Shown here: positions 31,653 to 40,636 of the stretch, piece after piece
How the letters are laid out: every line of letters begins with the position of its first letter
Position numbering within the stretch: the stretch's first letter is position 1
Assembly (NCBI GenBank): GCA_041913905.1
Contig: JAYSEK010000002.1
Location: 135,442-199,441, forward strand
DNA: 64,000 nt
Direction: 5' to 3'
DNA from: Roseateles_B sp041913905
Lineage (GTDB): Bacteria > Pseudomonadota > Gammaproteobacteria > Burkholderiales > Burkholderiaceae_C
Translations under genes and position numbers: made by a program
The notes under the pieces: generated by a model
Told to the model about the DNA's origin: nothing
Databases searched by the model: none
The model's input: the letters and a program-made list of their open reading frames with translations, nothing else

Positions 31653-33230
31653 ATGTTGGACGCCGCACTGAAGGAACAACTCCAGGCCTACCTGGAGCGC
31701 GTTCGCGAACCCTTCGAGATCGTCGCCTCGCTGGACGACTCGGCCACCGCAGCCGAGATGAAGGAGCTGCTGCAGGAAATCGCCGGCATGTGCGACAAGA
31801 TCCAGCTGCGCCTGGATGGCACTGACGCCCGCAAGCCTTCCTTTGCCCTGCAGCGCCTGGGTACACGGCAAAGCCTGCCTTTGTCGCTGACGTTTGCCGG
31901 CCTGCCTCTGGGCCACGAATTCACCTCGCTGGTGCTGGCCCTGCTGTGGACCGGTGGCCATCCGCCCAAGGTCGAGCCCTCGGTGATCGAGCAGATCCAG
32001 GCGCTCGACGGCGACTTCAGCTTCGAGGTCTACATGAGCCTGAGCTGCCACAACTGCCCGGACGTGGTGCAGGCGCTCTCGCTGATGGCCGTGCTCAATC
32101 CCAAGGTCAAGACCGTGGTGATCGAGGGCGGCGCCTTCCAGGAGGAGGTCACCCGCCGCGAGATCATGGCCGTGCCCTCGGTCTACCTGAACGGCCAGCA
32201 CTTCGGATCGGGCCGCATGACGGTGGAGGAGATCGTCGCCAAGCTGGACAGCGGCGCAGCCATCCGCGATGCGGCCAAGCTCAATGCCAAGGCGCCTTAC
32301 GAGGTGCTGATCGTCGGTGGCGGCCCCGCCGGTGCGGCCGCGGCCGTGTATGCCGCGCGCAAGGGCATCCGCGTGGGCGTGGCGGCCGAGCGCTTTGGCG
32401 GTCAGGTGAACGACACGCTGGCCATCGAGAACTACATCTCGGTGCTCGAAACCGATGGCCCCAAGTTCGCGATGGCGCTCGAAGCGCATGTGAAGGCCTA
32501 TGACGTCGACATCATGAACCTCCAGCGGGCCGAGAAGCTGGTCCCTGCCGCGCAGCCCGGCGGCCTGATCGAGGTGCAGCTGGCCAATGGTGCGGTGCTC
32601 AAGAGCCGCAGCGTCATCCTCTCCACCGGCGCGCGCTGGCGCAACATCAACGTGCCCGGCGAGGCCGAGTACAAGAACAAGGGCGTGGCCTACTGCCCGC
32701 ACTGCGACGGCCCGCTGTTCAAGGGCAAGCGCGTGGCGGTGATCGGCGGCGGCAACTCCGGGGTGGAGGCAGCGATCGACCTGGCCGGCATCGTGTCCCA
32801 TGTGACGCTGCTGGAGTTCGCCGACCAGCTGCGCGCCGATGCCGTGCTGGTGGACAAGCTCAAGAGCCTGCCCAACGTCAGCATCCACACCCAGGCGCAG
32901 ACGACGGAGCTGACGGGTGACGGCAGCCGGCTCAACGGCATCCGCTACACCGACCGCGCGACCGGCGCGAACCACCATGTCGAGCTGGAAGGCGTGTTCG
33001 TTCAGATCGGCCTCGTGCCCAACACCGAATGGCTCAAGGGCACGGTGGAGCTGAGCAGGTTCGGCGAGATCATGGTGGACACGCATGGGCGGACCTCGGT
33101 GCCGGGTGTCTTTGCCGCAGGCGACGCCACGACCGTGCCCTTCAAGCAGATCGTGATCGCAGCCGGGGACGGCGCCAAGGCGGCATTGGGCGCCTTCGAC
33201 TACCTGATCCGCACGCCGGCAGCGGCCTGA
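31653..33230 (+). CDS. ahpF: Alkyl hydroperoxide reductase subunit F
   Basis: 525 residues, a flavoprotein passing electrons from NADH to AhpC. The N-terminal double thioredoxin-fold domain has the CHNC redox centre (Cys132/135). The FAD domain has VGGGPAGAAAAVYAARKG (from about 220). The NADH domain has VIGGGNSGVEAAIDLAG, and the second redox centre CPHC (Cys348/351) lies between them. VFAAGDATT closes the FAD site. The start is the ATG 31653-31655, with AAGGAG 6 bases before it. It pairs with ahpC; a hairpin repeat lies in the gap. Confidence 0.98.
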   Translation: MLDAALKEQLQAYLERVREPFEIVASLDDSATAAEMKELLQEIAGMCDKIQLRLDGTDARKPSFALQRLGTRQSLPLSLTFAGLPLGHEFTSLVLALLWTGGHPPKVEPSVIEQIQALDGDFSFEVYMSLSCHNCPDVVQALSLMAVLNPKVKTVVIEGGAFQEEVTRREIMAVPSVYLNGQHFGSGRMTVEEIVAKLDSGAAIRDAAKLNAKAPYEVLIVGGGPAGAAAAVYAARKGIRVGVAAERFGGQVNDTLAIENYISVLETDGPKFAMALEAHVKAYDVDIMNLQRAEKLVPAAQPGGLIEVQLANGAVLKSRSVILSTGARWRNINVPGEAEYKNKGVAYCPHCDGPLFKGKRVAVIGGGNSGVEAAIDLAGIVSHVTLLEFADQLRADAVLVDKLKSLPNVSIHTQAQTTELTGDGSRLNGIRYTDRATGANHHVELEGVFVQIGLVPNTEWLKGTVELSRFGEIMVDTHGRTSVPGVFAAGDATTVPFKQIVIAAGDGAKAALGAFDYLIRTPAAA

Positions 33231-33281
33231 GCCAGGGTCCAGGGTCAGGCCTTGCGCGGCCCTGGACCTACACTGCCGCGC

Positions 33282-34235
33282 ATGGCGAACGCAGCGGCCC
33301 ATGCAGCCTCCACGGCCGGCACCGGTCGGCAGAACCATGCCCAGCGCATGCACGCGGTGCTGCGCCACATTGACGCTCACCTGGACCAGTCGCTCACCCT
33401 GGGCGAGCTGGCCGCGGTGGCGAGTTTCTCGCCCTACCATTTCCATCGCCTGTTCACTGCCTGGATGGCGGGCGAGACTCCCGGGAGCTACATCCGCCAG
33501 CGCCGGGTGCAACTCGGCGCGCACCGGCTTTTGACCCAGCCGGACCTGCCCATCCTGCAGGTGGCGCTGACCGTGGGCTTCGGCTCGGGCGAGGCCTTCG
33601 CCCGGGCCTTCAAGCAGCGCTTCGGGCAGAGCCCCACGGCCTGGCGCCAGGACTTTCTGGCCAATCGCAATCCGGATCAGGTGCTTCGCAATCTGGATCA
33701 GGCGCCGCCGCAGCAGCCTGACCAGAATGCGCCCATGACGCATCACGCTCCCAGCTTCGACCTTGACCAGGTGTGCCTGATCGAGCGTCCCGACACCCGC
33801 ATCGCTTACCTGCGCCATGAGGGGCCGCTGGGCCTGGCCGTCCAGCACTTCTGGCACGCCGAGGTCCAGCCCTGGCTGCGCCGGCTGGGCTGGCCGCCGC
33901 AGGCGCAATACGGCATCAGCCACGATGATCCGGTCGTGAGCGACCCCGAGCGCTGCCGCTACGATGCCGCCGTCGACGTGCCGCCCGGCCTCCCGGTGCC
34001 GTCCGGCATCTTCACCGCGCGGCTGCCCGGTGGCCGTTACGCGGCGCTGCCCTTCCATGGCCGCGCCGAGCACATCGGCCATGCCTGGTCGGCGCTGTTG
34101 CGAGACTGGCTGCCCGACAGCGGCTGGCAGCTGGACTACCGCCCCTGCTTCGAGTGCTACCCGGTGGACAGCCGCGTCGATCCCGACACGGGCGTTTTCG
34201 GCTGCGACATCTGCATCCCGGTGGCCGTCGCATGA
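33282..34235 (+). CDS. AraC-family regulator with GyrI-like effector-binding domain
   Basis: 317 residues. The N-terminal third is an AraC double helix-turn-helix (HIDAHLDQSLTLGELAAVASFSPYHFHRLF, then the second motif ending in AFKQRFGQSPTAWR). The rest (from about residue 160) is a GyrI/BacR-like effector domain (IERPDTRIAYLRHEGP to FGCDICIPVA), similar to Rob/SoxS-like regulators that sense amphipathic molecules. The start is the ATG 33282-33284. Its stop overlaps the start of the hydrolase gene by 4 bp (ATGA), so it may sense a compound the hydrolase acts on. That link is inference. Confidence 0.92.
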   Translation: MANAAAHAASTAGTGRQNHAQRMHAVLRHIDAHLDQSLTLGELAAVASFSPYHFHRLFTAWMAGETPGSYIRQRRVQLGAHRLLTQPDLPILQVALTVGFGSGEAFARAFKQRFGQSPTAWRQDFLANRNPDQVLRNLDQAPPQQPDQNAPMTHHAPSFDLDQVCLIERPDTRIAYLRHEGPLGLAVQHFWHAEVQPWLRRLGWPPQAQYGISHDDPVVSDPERCRYDAAVDVPPGLPVPSGIFTARLPGGRYAALPFHGRAEHIGHAWSALLRDWLPDSGWQLDYRPCFECYPVDSRVDPDTGVFGCDICIPVAVA

Positions 34236-35350
34236 GCCCGCAAGGCCGGGGAGGGCGGGCCCGGATCGTCGGCTGGGTCGGGATCCTGATCCTGGGCCTC
34301 GGCCTGCCGGCCCGCGCCGCCAGCGATGGGGAGCATCCCGTCGGCTTCTTCCAGCGCGACTGGGTGGACACGCAGCGCACGGCTTTCGGCAGCCGGATGC
34401 CGCGGCCGCTGCCTGTGACGCTGTGGTATCCGGCCCAGCCGGGCAGCCAGGAGCGTGCCGTGCCCCTGGGGCCCTTCGAGCCGCTGAGTCTGGCACCCGG
34501 TGCGGCACCGGCAGCAGGGCGGCGGCCGCTGCTGCTGCTGTCGCATGGCACCGGGGGCAGTGCCCTGTCCCTGGGCTGGCTGGCACGCGGACTGGCGGCG
34601 CAGGGCTATCTGGTCGCCGGCGTCGATCACCACGGCAATACCGCCGCCCGGCCTCCCTACCTGGCCGAAGGCTTTCTGATGCCCTGGGAGCGGGCGCGCG
34701 ATCTGCGGGTCTTGCTGGACCAGCTGCTGGCGGATCCCCAATGGGCGCCGCACATCGACAGCCAGCGCATCGGTGCGATCGGCTTTTCCATCGGCGGCTA
34801 CACCGTGCTGGCGAGCCTGGGCGTGCGCCTGTCGCCGGAGCGAGTGCTCGCGCAATGGAAGGACTGTCTCGCCGGCAGGCCCTGCCCACTGCCGCCGGAG
34901 CTGGATGAGTTGCGCCAGGGGCGCAGCGCGTCCGACTGGCTGGCCGAACAGCCCCGCCTGCTGCAGCAACTGCTGGCGAGCCGCGGCAGCGGGGCCGATC
35001 TGCGCGACGAGCGCATCAGGGCCGGCCTGGTGATGGCGCCGGTGCTGGGCAGGCTCATGGACCCGGCCAGTCTGCCGCGGCTGGACCGCCCGCTCCACCT
35101 GATCGTCACCGACCACGACGAGCAGGCACCGCCCCAGGACACGGCTGCCCTGGTGGCCCGGCAGGCCCGGGCGGCCAGCTGGCATGAGCTGACCGGCTTC
35201 GGCCACTACGCCTTTCTGGCTGTCTGCACGGCCCGGGCCCAGGCGGTCATCCCGGCCTTGTGCGCCGACGCGCCGGGACGGCCGCGCCAGCGTCTCCACC
35301 AGCAGGTGCTGGAAGACGCGAAGGCCTTCTTCCAGCGCACGCTGCCCTGA
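34232..35350 (+). CDS. Exported alpha/beta-hydrolase (platelet-activating-factor acetylhydrolase/dienelactone hydrolase-like)
   Basis: 372 residues. The first 30 residues form a signal peptide (IVGWVGILILGLGLPARAAS). The oxyanion region is LLLLSHGTGGSALSLGWLARGLAAQGYLVAGVDHHG. The nucleophile Ser lies in IGFSIGGY, with the acid in LIVTDHDEQ and the His in FGHYAFL near the end. Similar to the predicted dienelactone hydrolases and lipases of Proteobacteria, probably acting in the periplasm. Translationally coupled to the AraC/GyrI regulator. Substrate unknown. Confidence 0.85.
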   Translation: MSPQGRGGRARIVGWVGILILGLGLPARAASDGEHPVGFFQRDWVDTQRTAFGSRMPRPLPVTLWYPAQPGSQERAVPLGPFEPLSLAPGAAPAAGRRPLLLLSHGTGGSALSLGWLARGLAAQGYLVAGVDHHGNTAARPPYLAEGFLMPWERARDLRVLLDQLLADPQWAPHIDSQRIGAIGFSIGGYTVLASLGVRLSPERVLAQWKDCLAGRPCPLPPELDELRQGRSASDWLAEQPRLLQQLLASRGSGADLRDERIRAGLVMAPVLGRLMDPASLPRLDRPLHLIVTDHDEQAPPQDTAALVARQARAASWHELTGFGHYAFLAVCTARAQAVIPALCADAPGRPRQRLHQQVLEDAKAFFQRTLP

Positions 35351-35407
35351 GCCCCAGACTTGTCACGCCATGCCAGCCCACGGTGGCAACGGCGCCTCCC
35401 TGTAGGC

Positions 35408-36301
35408 CTAGAGCGCGACCCCGGACTGGCGGCTGCGCCACCAACCCTCGGCGCTGTAGACGGCCAGCGCGGCCCAGATCAGGCCGAAGCCCAGCACCCG
35501 CGCGGCGGAGAAGGGCTCGTGGTAAAGCCACACGCCCAGGATGAACTGGATGCTGGGCGAGATGTACTGCAGCAGGCCCAGCGTGGCCATCGGAATGCGG
35601 CGCGCGCCGGCGGCGAAGAGCAGCAGCGGCGCCGCCGTCAACGGGCCGGCCAGCAGCAAGAGGCCGATCAGCCCGGCATCGCCGCTGTTGAGCGCGCTGT
35701 GACCCTGATGGCCCCACCAGGCCAGCGCGCCGATGGCGACGGGGGCGACGACCAGGCATTCCAGCACCAGCCCCTCCAGCGCACCCAGCACGGCGATCTT
35801 GCGCAGCAGTCCGTAGACGCCGAAGCTGCCCGCCAGGATCAGGGCCACCCAGGGCAGGCGTCCGGTCTGCAGGGTCAGCCACAGCACGCCGGCGGCCGCC
35901 AGGCCCACCGCCAGCCATTGCGCCGGCCGCGGCCGCTCATGCAGAAAGAAGAAGCCCAGGGCCACGTTGACCAGGGGGTTGATGAAATAGCCCAGGCTGG
36001 CGTCCAGCACGTGGTCGTGCTGCACGGCCCAGACATAGGTCAGCCAGTTGGCCGACAGCAGCAGGGCCGAGGCCGTGAAGGCCAGCAGCACCTTGGGGCT
36101 GCGCAGCACCGGACCCAGCCAGGCCCAGCGGCGCATGAAGCTCAGGACCACCACCATCAGCAGCAGGCACCAGACGATGCGGTGCGCCACCACTTCCATG
36201 GACGGCACGCCGGCCAGGTGCTTGAAATACAGCGGGAACAGGCCCCACATGGCGTAGGCGAGGGCGGCGCTGATTACGCCGTGGCGCAGGGAAGCGGTCA
36301 T
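35408..36301 (-). CDS. rarD: RarD-type EamA/DMT permease
   Basis: 297 residues with about 10 membrane helices. The opening GVISAALAYAMWGLFPLYFKHLAGVPSMEVVAHRIVWCLL is the RarD signature, and GLLQYISPSIQFILGVWLYHEPF is the typical end segment. The family name comes from a chloramphenicol-sensitivity locus; the true substrate is unknown. The start is the ATG 36299-36301; in-frame sequence upstream does not fit the family. It is convergent with the hydrolase gene and divergent from the MoaD-like gene. Confidence 0.9.
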   Translation of the reverse strand: MTASLRHGVISAALAYAMWGLFPLYFKHLAGVPSMEVVAHRIVWCLLLMVVVLSFMRRWAWLGPVLRSPKVLLAFTASALLLSANWLTYVWAVQHDHVLDASLGYFINPLVNVALGFFFLHERPRPAQWLAVGLAAAGVLWLTLQTGRLPWVALILAGSFGVYGLLRKIAVLGALEGLVLECLVVAPVAIGALAWWGHQGHSALNSGDAGLIGLLLLAGPLTAAPLLLFAAGARRIPMATLGLLQYISPSIQFILGVWLYHEPFSAARVLGFGLIWAALAVYSAEGWWRSRQSGVAL

Positions 36302-36464
36302 GAGGGGCGGGTGTTGTACGGCTTGGGGAGCGGCATTGTCGCGGGCCCGGCGCTGCTTGTCCTGCCCGGGGTCTCTGTCCGGTTTGCCCAGGCTCGCCCG
36401 GTGACCAAAGTCACGGCGGGTAAGTCCGCTTCGGGCGCGCCCGCCTTCGCGGCTTAATGCGTGC

Positions 36465-36734
36465 ATGCCGCGCATCGTCTTCACGCCCCAGCTGAGGCGC
36501 TTCATCGAGGCGCCCGAGTACGAGGCCTCGGCCCTGGCCCTGCGCGACGCGCTGGAGCAGGCTTTTGCCGAGCATCCCCTGCTGCGCGGCTATGTGCTGG
36601 ATGATCAGGGCCACCTGCGGGCCAATGTGGTGATCTATGTCGACGGCCGCGTGGTCCACGAGCGCCAGCGCCTGGACCAGGCCCTGCGGCCCGATGCCGT
36701 CATCCACGTGCTGCAGGCGCTGTCCGGCGGCTGA
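36465..36734 (+). CDS. MoaD/ThiS-like (ubiquitin-like fold) protein
   Basis: 89 residues with a beta-grasp pattern (MPRIVFTPQLRRFIE, then a helix ALALRDALEQAFAEHP, GYVLDDQGHLRANVVIYVDG) and the C-terminal Gly-Gly that is adenylated and thiocarboxylated in sulfur carriers. No moeB/thiF-type E1 enzyme or molybdopterin or thiamine gene is nearby. It is 34 bp upstream of a BNR beta-propeller gene. Pairs of this kind recur in many bacterial genomes without an assigned function, as far as I recall. The real partner protein is unknown. Confidence 0.85.
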   Translation: MPRIVFTPQLRRFIEAPEYEASALALRDALEQAFAEHPLLRGYVLDDQGHLRANVVIYVDGRVVHERQRLDQALRPDAVIHVLQALSGG

Positions 36735-36768
36735 TCCTGCAGCCCGCGTCTTCAACAAGGAGCCGAGC

Positions 36769-37857
36769 ATGAGTCTGCAAGCCTGGGTGGCCACCCGCAA
36801 AGGCCTCTTTGAACTGCAACACGAGGGCGCCCGCGGCTGGCGCGTCGCCGGCATCAGCTTCCTGGGCGATCCGGTCAGCATGGTGCTGCCTCGGGGGGCG
36901 GGAGCGTCCGGCGAGCGCATGTTGGCAGGTCTGAACCTGGGGCATTTCGGCGTCAAGCTGCAGGCTTCGGACGATGGGGGCAAGACCTGGCACGAGTTGC
37001 CGGCCCCGTCCTACCCGGCGCAACCGGAAGGCGCGCCCGGCCCGGCCTGGAAGCTGGTGCAGATCTGGTCACTGGAGCGCGACGCGCACGCCCTCTGGTG
37101 CGGCAGCAACCCCGGCGGTCTGTTCCGCAGCGGGGACGGCGGCGCCAGCTGGGCGCTGCAACACGGGCTCTGGGACCGACCTGAACGGCCCGAATGGTTC
37201 GGCGGCGGCTACGACAGCCCGGGCATCCATTCCATCTGCCCGCATCCGCAGTCGCCGGACGAACTCCTGCTGGGCATCAGCTGCGGCGGCGTCTGGCGTA
37301 CGACCGACGCTGCCCGGAGCTGGGAGCTGCTGGGCGAGGGCCTGGTGGCGGAGTACATGCCACCGGAGCTGCAGGGCTCGCTGAACGCGCAGGACCCGCA
37401 TCGCATCGTTCGCTGCGCGGCGCAGCCCGAGGTGCTGTGGTGCCAGCATCACTGCGGCATCTGGCGCAGCAGCGACAACGGCCGGCTCTGGCAGCGCCTG
37501 CAGGGGCCGGTGTCCAGCTTCGGCTTTGCGGTGGCGGCGCATCCGGCCGATCCCGGCACGGCCTGGTTCGTGCCGGCCGTCAAGGACCAGTGCCGGGTGC
37601 CCGTCGATGGCGCTCTTTGCGTGCAGCGTACCCGCGACGGCGGCCAGAGCTTCGAGGTGCTGCGCGACGGTCTGCCGCAGCAGGGCTGCTACGACCTGGT
37701 CTACCGCCACGGCCTGGCTGTCGATGCCAGCGGGCGGCACCTGCTGATGGGCAGCACCACGGGCGGCCTGTGGGCCAGCGACGACGGTGGCGACCATTGG
37801 CAAGACCTGACCCTGCGCCTGCCGCCCATCTATGCCGTCCGGTTCGAAGGCGGCTGA
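36769..37857 (+). CDS. BNR/YVTN-repeat beta-propeller protein (often annotated exo-alpha-sialidase)
   Basis: 362 residues, no signal peptide, so cytosolic. Asp-box (BNR) repeats are seen at least five times: SDDGGKTWHEL, SGDGGASWAL, TTDAARSWELL, SSDNGRLWQRL, and SDDGGDHWQDL at the end. There are conserved His/Cys-rich stretches (LWCQHHCGIWRSS, GISCGGVW). The catalytic residues of true sialidases are not evident, so the sialidase label is doubtful. Start ATG 36769-36771 after AAGGAG, 34 bp past the MoaD-like gene; the two likely work together. An exact GCAAGACCTGACCC word lies at 37800-37813. Confidence 0.88.
   Translation: MSLQAWVATRKGLFELQHEGARGWRVAGISFLGDPVSMVLPRGAGASGERMLAGLNLGHFGVKLQASDDGGKTWHELPAPSYPAQPEGAPGPAWKLVQIWSLERDAHALWCGSNPGGLFRSGDGGASWALQHGLWDRPERPEWFGGGYDSPGIHSICPHPQSPDELLLGISCGGVWRTTDAARSWELLGEGLVAEYMPPELQGSLNAQDPHRIVRCAAQPEVLWCQHHCGIWRSSDNGRLWQRLQGPVSSFGFAVAAHPADPGTAWFVPAVKDQCRVPVDGALCVQRTRDGGQSFEVLRDGLPQQGCYDLVYRHGLAVDASGRHLLMGSTTGGLWASDDGGDHWQDLTLRLPPIYAVRFEGG
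37800..37813 (+). repeat. GCAAGACCTGACCC word, copy in the beta-propeller gene (sense)
   Basis: Exact match, read as Gln-Asp-Leu-Thr with CAA for Gln, near the 3' end of the gene. Confidence 0.9.
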
Positions 37858-37893
37858 GCCGCCTGTGCCCGATTCCTCAAACCCCTTTTGACG

Positions 37894-39840
37894 ATGATTG
37901 TGAAGCGAACAGCCTCGATCCCCTTTGCCGCTGCGCTGCTGGGCTTGACCATACAAGCCCAAGCCCAGACCCAGTCGCCCGCGCCGGCCGGCCCCGTGCC
38001 GTACGACCTCAAGGCCAACTACACGAAGTACGAGTACCGCGTGCCGGTGCGGGACGGCAAGAAGCTGTTCACCGTGGTCTACGTGCCCAAGGAGGTGGAG
38101 GCTTCCGGCAAGCGCTATCCCTTCCTGATGACCCGCACGCCCTACAGCTGCGGGCCCTACGGCGTGGACCGCTACGGCAGCCGTTTCGCGCCCTCCGAGG
38201 ACTTTCTCAAGGCCGGCTACATCTTCGTCTGCCAGGACGTGCGAGGCCGCTACATGTCCGAAGGCGTCTACCAGGAAATGGCGCCCATCAAGAGCGGCAA
38301 GGGCGCCAAGGACGCTGATCCCAGCACCGACATGCACGACACCGTGCAATGGCTGCTGGACCACGTGAAGGGCCACAACGGCAAGCTGGGCATCTGGGGC
38401 ATTTCCTACCCTGGCTTTTACACGTCCACGGCCGTCATCGACTCGCATCCCGCCATCAAGGCCGCTTCGCCCCAGGCGCCCGTTGCCGACTACTTCCATC
38501 GCGATGACGGCTACCACGGCGGCGCCCTGATGCTGGCCCACAACTACGGCTTCCTGACGGCCTTCAAGCCGCAGGACAACCCGACGGTGGAGCCCAAGCG
38601 CTGGACCAGCTTCGACTACAACAGCAAGGACGCCTACGACTACTTCCTGCGGTTGGGCAACCTGGACAGCATCGCCAGGGCCATCGGCAAGGACCGCAAT
38701 CCCTATTTCGACGAGCTGATCCAGAACGACCACTACAACGACTACTGGAAGGCCCGCTCGGTGGGCCCGCACCTGAAGAACATCAAGGCCGCGGTGCTGA
38801 CCGTGGGTGGCTGGTTCGACGCCGAGGACCTGGCGGGTTCACTGGCGACCTACCAGTTCATCGAGAAGCAGAACCCCGGCATCAGCAATGCGCTGGTGAT
38901 GGGGCCCTGGGTGCATGGCGGCTGGGTTCGCAATGTGGGCAAGGGGCTCGGCGCCGTGGACTTCGGCAGCAAGACCAGCGAGTACTTCCAGAAGCAGATC
39001 CTGCTGCCCTTTTTCGAGCAGCACCTGCGCGGCGGCGGCGATGCCAAGCTGCCCGAAGCCAGCATCTTCGAGACGGGGACCAATGTCTGGCGCCAGTACA
39101 GCGCCTGGCCGCCTGCCGAGGCCAAGCTGCGCAGCCTGTACCTGCAGCCGGGTGGCAAGCTCGGCTGGACGGCACCGGGCGCGGCCAAGCCGGACTTCGA
39201 CAGCTACATCAGCGATCCCAACAAGCCCGTGCCCTTCATCGGCTACGCCTCGCTGGGCATGCCGCAGGAATACATGGTGGCGGACCAGCGCTTTGCCGCC
39301 TCGCGGCCCGATGTGCTGGTCTACCAGACCGAGGTGCTGGAGGAGGATGTGACGGTGGCCGGGCCGGTGAGCCCGCGGCTCTTCGTGTCCACCACGGGGA
39401 CGGATGCCGACTGGGTGGTCAAGCTGATCGACGTCTACCCGGCGGATCTGGGCGACGAGATGCCGCGCAACCGCGATCAGATCGCCGACGTGCCGCCGCC
39501 CCCGGGCTTCCAGCTCGGCGGCTACCAGCAGCTGGTGCGGGGCGACCCGCTGCGCAGCCGCTTCCGCAAGAGCTTCGAAAAGCCCGAGGCCATGGTGCCT
39601 GGGCAGGTGGAGGAGATCCGCTTCGACCTGCCCGACGTGGCGCATACCTTCCGCCGCGGGCACCGCATCATGGTGCAGATCCAGAGTTCCTGGTTCCCGC
39701 TGATCGACCGCAATCCGCAAAGCTTCGTGCGGATCCGCAGTGCCAAGCCCGAGGATTTCAAGGCGGCGACGCAGAAGGTCTTCCACTGGAAGGACCAGCC
39801 CTCGGCGCTGCAGCTGAGGGTGATTGACGGCGCCCGCTGA
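37894..39840 (+). CDS. Exported CocE/NonD-family hydrolase (peptidase S15-like)
   Basis: 648 residues with an N-terminal signal peptide (ASIPFAAALLGLTIQAQAQ). The alpha/beta-hydrolase part has the nucleophile Ser in LGIWGISYPGFYTS, an acid in VGGWFDAEDL and the His in MGPWVHGGW. The C-terminal jelly-roll domain typical of X-Pro dipeptidyl-peptidase/cocaine esterase relatives begins about residue 400 and includes GPVSPRLFVSTTGTDADWVVKLIDVYP. These enzymes hydrolyse acyl-amide or ester bonds such as glutaryl-cephalosporins and dipeptides. It lies 36 bp after the propeller gene on the same strand. Substrate unknown. Confidence 0.92.
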   Translation: MIVKRTASIPFAAALLGLTIQAQAQTQSPAPAGPVPYDLKANYTKYEYRVPVRDGKKLFTVVYVPKEVEASGKRYPFLMTRTPYSCGPYGVDRYGSRFAPSEDFLKAGYIFVCQDVRGRYMSEGVYQEMAPIKSGKGAKDADPSTDMHDTVQWLLDHVKGHNGKLGIWGISYPGFYTSTAVIDSHPAIKAASPQAPVADYFHRDDGYHGGALMLAHNYGFLTAFKPQDNPTVEPKRWTSFDYNSKDAYDYFLRLGNLDSIARAIGKDRNPYFDELIQNDHYNDYWKARSVGPHLKNIKAAVLTVGGWFDAEDLAGSLATYQFIEKQNPGISNALVMGPWVHGGWVRNVGKGLGAVDFGSKTSEYFQKQILLPFFEQHLRGGGDAKLPEASIFETGTNVWRQYSAWPPAEAKLRSLYLQPGGKLGWTAPGAAKPDFDSYISDPNKPVPFIGYASLGMPQEYMVADQRFAASRPDVLVYQTEVLEEDVTVAGPVSPRLFVSTTGTDADWVVKLIDVYPADLGDEMPRNRDQIADVPPPPGFQLGGYQQLVRGDPLRSRFRKSFEKPEAMVPGQVEEIRFDLPDVAHTFRRGHRIMVQIQSSWFPLIDRNPQSFVRIRSAKPEDFKAATQKVFHWKDQPSALQLRVIDGAR

Positions 39841-39850
39841 GCCGGTACCG

Positions 39851-40636
39851 TCAAGCCGTGGCCAGCAGCGTCATGCGCTCCGGCCCGGCCTTTGCGCTCC
39901 AGTGCCAATCGCCACGCCCCAGCAGCGCTGCCCATGCCGGTCCGGGCGGCGACTGCAGCGCCAGCACCTCGCCGGTCTGCGGATGGCGCAGGGTCAGCGT
40001 CCACGCATGCAGCCACAGCCGCTGCAGACCGAGGAACTCGGCCACTGCGCGGTTGTGCGCGCCCTTGCCATGCGTGGCGTCGCCGACCAGCGGATGGGCG
40101 ATGTGCTTGAAGTGGCGGCGGATCTGGTGGCGGCGGCCCGTGTGCGGCGCGGCCTCGACCAGGGCGTAGCGGCTCTCTGGAAAACGCCCGTCCACGCTGA
40201 AGGGCCAGGCCACGCGGGCCAGGCAGCGGTAGTCGGTGCGGGCATCGAGCAAGACCTGACCCCGCGAGGGCCGCTCCGGGTCGCGGGCGAGCGGATGGTC
40301 GATGCTGCCGGCGTCCTCGGGCCAGCCGCGCACCAGGGCCAGGTAGCGCTTGCGCGGTTCGCCCTGCTCGAAGGCCTGGCCCAGGTGCGAGGCGGTATCG
40401 GCATCCAGCGCGAACACGAGCAGGCCCGAGGTGCCCTTGTCCAGGCGGTGCACGGGCCAGACCGGGCGGCCCAGTTGGTCGCGCAGCAGCTGCAGGGCGA
40501 AGCGTTCCTCGTGCGCGTCCAGCGCCGTGCGGTGCACCAGCAGGCCCGGCGGCTTGTCGATGGCGGCCAGGTGCTCGTCCAGGTGGAGCACCTTCAGCGG
40601 CGGCTCTGCCGCCTCGGCATGCGCTGCCTCGCTCAA
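39851..40636 (-). CDS. truC: RluA-family pseudouridine synthase, TruC type
   Basis: 261 residues, matching E. coli TruC (260), which makes pseudouridine 65 in tRNA-Ile and tRNA-Asp. The catalytic Asp66 is in VHRLDKGTSGLLVFAL. Other family segments are KRYLALVRGWP, HTGRRHQIRRHFKHIAHPLVGDATHGKGAHNR and RLWLHAWTL. The start is TTG at 40634-40636, which overlaps the stop of the YchJ-type gene as TTGA, with GGGGA 6-7 bases before it. In E. coli truC is likewise beside a small conserved gene. It carries an exact GCAAGACCTGACCC word (40249-40262) read as Gly-Gln-Val-Leu with a rare TTG codon. Confidence 0.93.
   Translation of the reverse strand: MSEAAHAEAAEPPLKVLHLDEHLAAIDKPPGLLVHRTALDAHEERFALQLLRDQLGRPVWPVHRLDKGTSGLLVFALDADTASHLGQAFEQGEPRKRYLALVRGWPEDAGSIDHPLARDPERPSRGQVLLDARTDYRCLARVAWPFSVDGRFPESRYALVEAAPHTGRRHQIRRHFKHIAHPLVGDATHGKGAHNRAVAEFLGLQRLWLHAWTLTLRHPQTGEVLALQSPPGPAWAALLGRGDWHWSAKAGPERMTLLATA
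40249..40262 (+). repeat. GCAAGACCTGACCC word, copy in truC (antisense)
   Basis: Exact match on the plus strand; truC reads it as Gly-Gln-Val-Leu-Leu with TTG for the first Leu. Confidence 0.9.

Noticed and set aside
31611..34889. A very long open frame on the minus strand opposite ahpF, the AraC gene and the hydrolase
   Set aside because: It runs antisense through three well-supported genes, has no family resemblance and a low-complexity Arg/Gly/Ala/His composition. It is a by-product of high-GC third-codon positions.
36769..37857. Exo-alpha-sialidase function for the BNR protein
   Set aside because: Asp-boxes are present, but there is no signal peptide and no recognisable Arg triad or catalytic Tyr/Glu. 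The Asp-box alone marks a propeller fold.
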